Origin: Bifidobacterium breve
GTDB taxonomy: Bacteria; Actinomycetota; Actinomycetes; S36-B12
DNA length: 10,376 nt
Assembly (NCBI GenBank): GCA_943328365.2
Contig: CALPZT020000027.1
Location: forward strand, 1-10,376
Direction of reading: 5' to 3'
Shown: positions 7,037 through 10,376 of the stretch, piece after piece
Layout: each line of letters begins with the position of its first letter
How positions within the stretch are numbered: position 1 is the stretch's first letter
Program-made: the position numbers and the translations under genes
Notes under the pieces: generated by a model
The model's database searches: none
The model's input: the letters and a program-made list of their open reading frames with translations, nothing else
Told to the model about the DNA's origin: nothing

Positions 7037-8308
7037 ATGAGCGTCAGCAGTTCAGAAATTGAGGTCCTCGGGACCCCGGGCACGGACGACACGCGCGCGT
7101 CGCTCGTCGGGGCGAGCCTCCGCAAGGCCGATATGTCCGGTGCCATGATGCGCTGGGCCAACCTGTCCGGCGCCGATCTGTCCGAGGCGAACCTCCGCAA
7201 GGCCGATATCTCCGGCGCGGTGCTCACCGGCGCCGATCTCCACCTCGCCGTCTGCATCAGGGCCGACCTGCGCTGGGCCAACCTCATCGAGGCGAATCTC
7301 GGCTCGGCCAATCTCACCCGCGCCGACATGACGGGGTCGATCCTTACATGCGCCGACCTCCGCAAGGCGAACCTGACCCGGGCGAAGCTCGGCAAGGCTG
7401 ATCTCGCGACACCACCGCCCGCGGAGGATGCGGACAGCACCGCTGATGCGGCGGACGCCAAGGTCACCGACCTGAGCGAGGCGATGCTCACGCGCGCCGA
7501 GATGACTGGTGCGAATCTGTCGTACTCCCTGCTCGCTCGCGCGAACCTCACCCGCACCGTGCTCACCGAGGCGAACCTCACTCACGCTCGCCTCGCCGGG
7601 ATCGTTGCAAGTCGGGCGATCCTCAACGGTGCAGATCTCTCTGGCGCCGATCTCACCGGAGCGAACCTCACCGGAGCGAACCTCGCCGGAGCGAACCTCA
7701 AGGGCGCGAACCTCACGTCGGCGGATATCTCGGGGGCGAACCTGGCCGGCGCCGACCTCACCGGCGCGATCCTCACGAACGCGATCGCGCGCGGTGCCAA
7801 GCTGGCGAAGGCCAACATGCGCGACGTCCAGCTGTCGCCCGCTGACCTTTCCGGCGCTGACCTCACCGGCGCTGACCTCACCGACGCAAACGTCTCAGGG
7901 GCCAACCTCTCCAAGGCGACCCTCATCAGGGCGAACCTCGCCGGCGTGAACCTGCTCGGCGCTGACCTCACCGGAGCGGATCTCTCGCAGGCGAGCCTGT
8001 TCGGCGAGCCTCCCCTCCTCGAGACCCTCGGCGGCGCCAAGGAGATCGAGACCGGCCGCCCCGCCGTCATCCGCACCCCTGGTGACGAGCCACGTGCGGC
8101 GATCGCTGCTCCTGCACCGGTCAAGACGGACGACAAGGCGGACCCGAAGGGCGCCCCCGCGCCGACGCCGGTGAAGCCTGCAGCGCAGGCACCTGCTGCC
8201 GATGCGGCAAAGGAGCCGGTCAAGGACCCGGTAGTGAAGGAGCCGCCGGCATCGGTGCCCGGATCTGATCCGCTGGCCCCGGCCAAGCAGCCCGGCAAGC
8301 CTTCGTAA
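7037..8308 (+). CDS. Pentapeptide repeat protein with split beta-helix and Pro/Ala/Lys-rich tail
   Basis: This 423-residue protein follows the A(D/N)LXX pattern, which folds into a right-handed quadrilateral beta-helix with four pentapeptides per turn. After a 20-residue N-terminus without a signal peptide, block 1 (21-125) holds 21 consecutive in-register pentapeptides. A low-complexity acidic linker (about 124-143, PPPAEDADSTADAADAK) interrupts the helix and shifts the register. Block 2 (144-323) holds 36 more. Residues 324-423 form a disordered-looking tail rich in Pro, Ala, Lys, Asp and Glu with repeated VK, KEP and APAP units. Some pentapeptide proteins (Qnr, MfpA) mimic DNA and protect gyrase, but those are about 190-220 residues and lack such a tail. 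The central positions here are mainly Leu rather than the Phe/Leu mix of that group, so I assign no function. It is probably cytoplasmic. A budA-like gene follows after 41 bp and may be co-transcribed. Confidence 0.9.
   Translation: MSVSSSEIEVLGTPGTDDTRASLVGASLRKADMSGAMMRWANLSGADLSEANLRKADISGAVLTGADLHLAVCIRADLRWANLIEANLGSANLTRADMTGSILTCADLRKANLTRAKLGKADLATPPPAEDADSTADAADAKVTDLSEAMLTRAEMTGANLSYSLLARANLTRTVLTEANLTHARLAGIVASRAILNGADLSGADLTGANLTGANLAGANLKGANLTSADISGANLAGADLTGAILTNAIARGAKLAKANMRDVQLSPADLSGADLTGADLTDANVSGANLSKATLIRANLAGVNLLGADLTGADLSQASLFGEPPLLETLGGAKEIETGRPAVIRTPGDEPRAAIAAPAPVKTDDKADPKGAPAPTPVKPAAQAPAADAAKEPVKDPVVKEPPASVPGSDPLAPAKQPGKPS
7097..8005 (+). repeat. 15-bp periodic coding repeats of the pentapeptide domain
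   Basis: Codon triplets repeat with a 15-bp period in two phases, 7097-7411 and 7466-8005. The most uniform stretch is 7652-7696: two identical copies of CTCACCGGAGCGAAC followed by a third differing at one base, and a fourth diverged copy at 7697-7711. This local identity points to recent slippage or unit duplication. Confidence 0.85.
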
Positions 8309-8349
8309 CCGGTTAGGTCTTCTCGGATGGATCCCAGGGCGTGCCACGC

Positions 8350-9120
8350 ATGACTGTGCCCACGATCATGCGGATCCGCAGCGCAAGGCCGGTTGCCGTC
8401 GCCCTTTCCGCAGCGGTCATCATCGTTGTGTCGGCTTCAGCGACAATTGCCGTGCCCGATTCGACCGGCTCACAGGGTGGGGCTGGCCAATGGGTCGAGC
8501 AGATCGGGACCTATGACTCGCTCGTCTCGCCCGACTATGAGGGGTTGACCCCAATCTCGGCGGCGTCGTCGGGCGCCACCCTCGGCCTCGGCACCTTCGA
8601 CCAACTCGACGGCGAAATGGTGCTCGTCGGGGGAGTGATCTACCGCGTTGGCACCGATGGAGTGCCGGTCAAGGTTCCCTCAAGTCGCACGACTCCCTTC
8701 TTCGAGGGGATCCGCTTCACCCCTGAGCTCTCCGGACCGGTTGCCCCTGGCACGACCTGCGCGAATCTGCTCGCGGCCGTGAATGCGCTTGCCAGCAGCG
8801 ACAGCGGCATCGTGGCCGTGCGCGTGCGCGGAACCTTCACCGACCTCGTCACCCGCAGTGTCCCGGCCCAGCGGCCGCCCTATGCACCGTTGGCGCAGAT
8901 CGTGGCAGGGCAGACGGTGTTCCAACTCGGCCAGCGAAAGGCCGTGCTCGTCGGATTCCGGACGGCACCCGACCTCGCAGGCACTGGAGCCCCTGGACTG
9001 CACCTGCATGGGCTCACGGCCGACCGTGCCGCGGGCGGCCATGTGCTCTCGTGCGTCGCGGGTTCAGACGTTCAACTGTCGGTGCAGCGGGCTGATGGTG
9101 TCCGCATCCGCGCGGCGTAG
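8350..9120 (+). CDS. budA: Acetolactate decarboxylase with signal peptide (AlsD/BudA family)
   Basis: The enzyme converts 2-acetolactate to acetoin and CO2. From the ATG at 8350 there are 256 residues. Family motifs are clear: LGLGTFDQLDGEMVLV (78-93), VRGTFTDLVTRSVPAQRPPY (159-178), LVGFRTAPDL (200-209) and LHLHGLTADRAAGGHVL (217-233). By comparison with the Brevibacillus enzyme, His218, His220 and His231 are the zinc ligands, and Glu89 and Arg169 fit the conserved active-site Glu and Arg. Residues 8-34 form a basic and hydrophobic signal peptide, with cleavage likely near residue 34. Export is unusual but known for the Brevibacillus protein. The chain stops 25 residues after the last zinc His, so the usual C-terminal tail, which carries another active-site Glu, is absent. 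A GTG at 8341 and an ATG at 8368 are alternative starts; no strong ribosome binding site decides. No acetolactate synthase gene is visible nearby. Confidence 0.9.
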   Translation: MTVPTIMRIRSARPVAVALSAAVIIVVSASATIAVPDSTGSQGGAGQWVEQIGTYDSLVSPDYEGLTPISAASSGATLGLGTFDQLDGEMVLVGGVIYRVGTDGVPVKVPSSRTTPFFEGIRFTPELSGPVAPGTTCANLLAAVNALASSDSGIVAVRVRGTFTDLVTRSVPAQRPPYAPLAQIVAGQTVFQLGQRKAVLVGFRTAPDLAGTGAPGLHLHGLTADRAAGGHVLSCVAGSDVQLSVQRADGVRIRAA

Positions 9121-9133
9121 CACGAACCTCAAC

Positions 9134-9691
9134 TCAACGCGAACCTCGGCTCAATAGGGGGCGTGGCTCGTCATGCAGTGGCGACCACACCGGCACCGGG
9201 ATGCCGAACAGGCGGTTGATACCGAAGGCGCAGACGACGACGAGGATGACCGCGAGCAGCAGGATCGCCAGATGCGGAAGGGTGTGGACGAGACCGAGCG
9301 CCACGATGAGGGTCGTGGCACCGGCTGGCGCATGCGGAAGCCCAAGCCAGACCATGAGCGCGAGCGTGAGCGAAAGCGCGAGGACAGCTGAGCCGATTCG
9401 GGGCGCGGTGAGGTCGAAGATGTCGGCGAGCCCCCCGGTCAGGCCGAACACCATGAGCGCCAGGTAACCGCAGGCAATGCCGATGATCTGCCCGCCGATC
9501 ACGTTGCGAGGCGCTGCCTGCAGCCCGAGCGGGGTGAAGAAGAGAATGAAAATGGTCGGCCCCACCGAGGGGAACACGAAAGGCTCGTGCAGATAGTGGG
9601 CAAGGACTCCGAGGATCGCGGTCGTGACGGCAGTCGCAAGGAGGACGTAGAGCCCGAGGGTGCCGCGCGACCCGCGGACGTCGATAGCCAC
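9134..9691 (-). CDS. HPP family integral membrane protein
   Basis: From the GTG at 9691 the protein has 185 residues and about five hydrophobic segments (11-30, 38-57, 66-84, 101-118, 137-159). HPP-family landmarks are present: FVFPSVGPT (38-46), SPRN-like APRNVIGG (60-67), and the segment that names the family, here HAPAGATTLIVALG (120-133), with the first proline of H-P-P replaced by alanine. Cyanobacterial and chloroplast members transport nitrite, but most bacterial members are uncharacterised, so transport of a small anion is only a possibility. Only 13 bp separate its stop from that of the convergent acetolactate decarboxylase gene. Its start faces the CO dehydrogenase-type operon, with 114 bp between them. 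The start is supported by a -10-like TAGCCT placed for leaderless transcription and by the lack of any Shine-Dalgarno sequence. Confidence 0.9.
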   Translation of the reverse strand: MAIDVRGSRGTLGLYVLLATAVTTAILGVLAHYLHEPFVFPSVGPTIFILFFTPLGLQAAPRNVIGGQIIGIACGYLALMVFGLTGGLADIFDLTAPRIGSAVLALSLTLALMVWLGLPHAPAGATTLIVALGLVHTLPHLAILLLAVILVVVCAFGINRLFGIPVPVWSPLHDEPRPLLSRGSR

Positions 9692-9697
9692 GACGAC

Positions 9698-9703
9698 AGG
9701 CTA
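9698..9703 (-). promoter_or_regulatory. Candidate -10 box for a leaderless transcript of the HPP gene
   Basis: On the minus strand TAGCCT is followed by 6 nt and then the GTG at 9691, the same geometry as at the EEP gene. No -35 element is apparent. Confidence 0.4.
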
Positions 9704-9752
9704 GACCTCGACGGAGTTTTTCTATTCGCCAGCGGATCGGGGCGCACGGGCG

Positions 9753-9758
9753 TATCTT
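9753..9758 (+). promoter_or_regulatory. Candidate -10 box of the CO dehydrogenase-type operon
   Basis: TATCTT lies 47 nt upstream of the small-subunit ATG and would give a leader of about 40 nt containing the palindrome at 9779-9793. No convincing -35 element is seen at the normal distance, so activation by a regulator is possible. Confidence 0.35.
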
Positions 9759-9778
9759 CCAAGCATCGTGCTCGTACA

Positions 9779-9793
9779 CCTTTCGACGAAAGG
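9779..9793 (+). promoter_or_regulatory. Perfect 15-bp palindrome overlapping the ribosome binding site
   Basis: CCTTTCG-A-CGAAAGG is a perfect inverted repeat centred on 9786. Its right arm contains most of the AAAGGG Shine-Dalgarno sequence of the 9806 gene. It could be an operator for a dimeric regulator, or in RNA a small hairpin (CCTTT pairing with AAAGG) that hides the ribosome binding site. Confidence 0.5.
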
Positions 9794-9794
9794 G
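9788..9794 (+). promoter_or_regulatory. Ribosome binding site of the small-subunit gene
   Basis: GAAAGGG ends 11 nt before the ATG at 9806, a slightly long spacing. It favours this ATG over upstream in-frame starts, which would add residues unlike the family. Confidence 0.6.
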
Positions 9795-9805
9795 CATTGA
9801 CTCCC

Positions 9806-10279
9806 ATGCATATCTCGGTAAACGTCGACGGAACCGGCTATGAAGCCGACGTCGAACCCCGAACGCTCCTGGTCCACTGGCTGCGCGAGGGCATTGGCAA
9901 GGTCGGCACCGTTGTCGGCTGCGACACCTCGAATTGCGGCTCGTGCACCGTGCTCCTCGACGGCCGTAGCGTGAAGTCCTGCAGCGTCCTCGCCGTCCAG
10001 GCCGACGGCTCGAGCATCACGACCATCCAGGGTCTCTCGGACGGCAATGAATGGCACCCCGTCCAGACCGCATTCAAGGAGTGCCACGGCCTCCAGTGCG
10101 GCTACTGCACGCCTGGCATGGTGATGTCGACTGTCGACCTGCTGAGCGAGAATCCGAATCCGACCGAAGCCGAGATCCGCGAGGGTCTCGAAGGAAACCT
10201 GTGCCGCTGCACCGGCTACCACAACATCGTGAAGAGCGTCGCGTATGCGGCTGACCTGATGGGAGGTTCTGCGAAATGA
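9806..10279 (+). CDS. coxS: Carbon-monoxide dehydrogenase-type small subunit, two [2Fe-2S] clusters
   Basis: This 157-residue protein is the electron-transfer subunit of a molybdenum hydroxylase; it passes electrons from the molybdenum site of the large subunit to the FAD subunit. The plant-type ferredoxin domain binds one cluster through GCDTSNCGSC and the later cysteine (Cys39, 44, 47, 59). The helical C-terminal domain binds the second through CGYCTPGM and CRCTGYHN (Cys98, 101, 133, 135). All eight ligands are present and the length is typical. GCDTSNCGSCTVLLDG and VKSCSVLAVQADG are close to CoxS of aerobic CO dehydrogenases, but xanthine, aldehyde and related oxidoreductases have similar subunits. 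The large-subunit gene starts inside the stop in ATGA, giving the order S-L. The gene symbol therefore depends on the large subunit, most of which is outside the window. Confidence 0.88.
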   Translation: MHISVNVDGTGYEADVEPRTLLVHWLREGIGKVGTVVGCDTSNCGSCTVLLDGRSVKSCSVLAVQADGSSITTIQGLSDGNEWHPVQTAFKECHGLQCGYCTPGMVMSTVDLLSENPNPTEAEIREGLEGNLCRCTGYHNIVKSVAYAADLMGGSAK

Positions 10280-10376
10280 CTCAAGTTGACATGCCGAACG
10301 TGACCGATACGCCGACTGCGCTCGGCCGGCCGATTCGCCGCAAGGAGGATGCACGGCTCCTCCATGGCCAGACCAA
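10276..10376 (+). CDS. coxL: Molybdopterin-binding large subunit of the same hydroxylase, 5' end only
   Basis: Thirty-three codons are visible before the window ends. After a variable N-terminus the sequence reads ALGRPIRRKEDARLLHGQT, matching the GxxxxRxEDxRLLxG opening typical of CoxL and aldehyde oxidase-type large subunits, which hold the molybdenum cofactor and the active site. The start overlaps the coxS stop in ATGA, implying translational coupling and equal expression. The active-site loop that distinguishes true CO dehydrogenase (form I) from related enzymes lies several hundred codons downstream and cannot be seen. Confidence 0.82.
   Translation, partial: MTQVDMPNVTDTPTALGRPIRRKEDARLLHGQT

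Noticed and set aside
7097..8005. Possible CRISPR array or satellite because of regular repetition
   Set aside because: The 15-bp period is in-frame coding repetition with no spacers.
6928..8298. Minus-strand repetitive open frames opposite the pentapeptide gene
   Set aside because: Their periodic sequences only mirror the 15-bp coding repeat; the + strand frame has the A(D/N)LXX pattern and a good ribosome binding site.
9123..9156. 17-bp imperfect direct repeat starting CGAACCTC near the convergent stops
   Set aside because: Second copy lies within the HPP coding end and matches only in part; no hairpin forms, so it is not a convincing terminator or site.

Overview
The base composition is GC-rich, codons end mostly in G/C, and genes are packed with ATGA start/stop overlaps. 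Together with GTG starts, apparently leaderless starts and a C-terminal repeat style that I associate with Actinomycetota surface proteins, this points to an actinobacterial chromosome. I cannot place it more narrowly. I see no tRNA, rRNA, CRISPR array, integrase or insertion sequence, so this looks like ordinary chromosome with several lineage-specific secreted proteins.

Layout, left to right. The 3' part of a pirin gene (to 737) is followed by a 128-bp gap. Then comes a tight three-gene + strand cluster: a secreted six-cysteine protein of unknown family (866-1786), a 14-TM DHA2-type MFS exporter (1783-3315), and an 822-residue exported or membrane-anchored protein (3318-5786). The third protein has a papain-like-looking domain and three C-terminal ~83-residue repeats. 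It meets a convergent secreted endonuclease/exonuclease/phosphatase-fold hydrolase (5809-6891, -) across a small hairpin. A divergent promoter region then leads to a 57-pentapeptide repeat protein (7037-8308) and a secreted acetolactate decarboxylase (8350-9120). An HPP-family membrane protein (9134-9691, -) converges on the decarboxylase. It diverges from the start of a molybdenum hydroxylase operon of CO dehydrogenase type: a complete small iron-sulfur subunit (9806-10279) and the first codons of the large subunit (10276 to the window edge).

How the parts may work together. The 866/1783/3318 genes overlap or abut and so are probably one transcript; two encode exported proteins and one an exporter, but no substrate is evident. 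The CO dehydrogenase-type genes would supply electrons by oxidising CO or a related substrate. The decarboxylase would turn acetolactate into acetoin, apparently outside the cytoplasm. The remaining genes look independent.

Main points for a second look: the papain-like domain seems to have serine where I expect the nucleophilic cysteine; the pentapeptide helix is split by a register-breaking loop; the decarboxylase lacks the usual C-terminal tail; a perfect 15-bp palindrome overlaps the ribosome binding site of the CO dehydrogenase-type operon; and three genes show a -10-like box placed for leaderless transcription.
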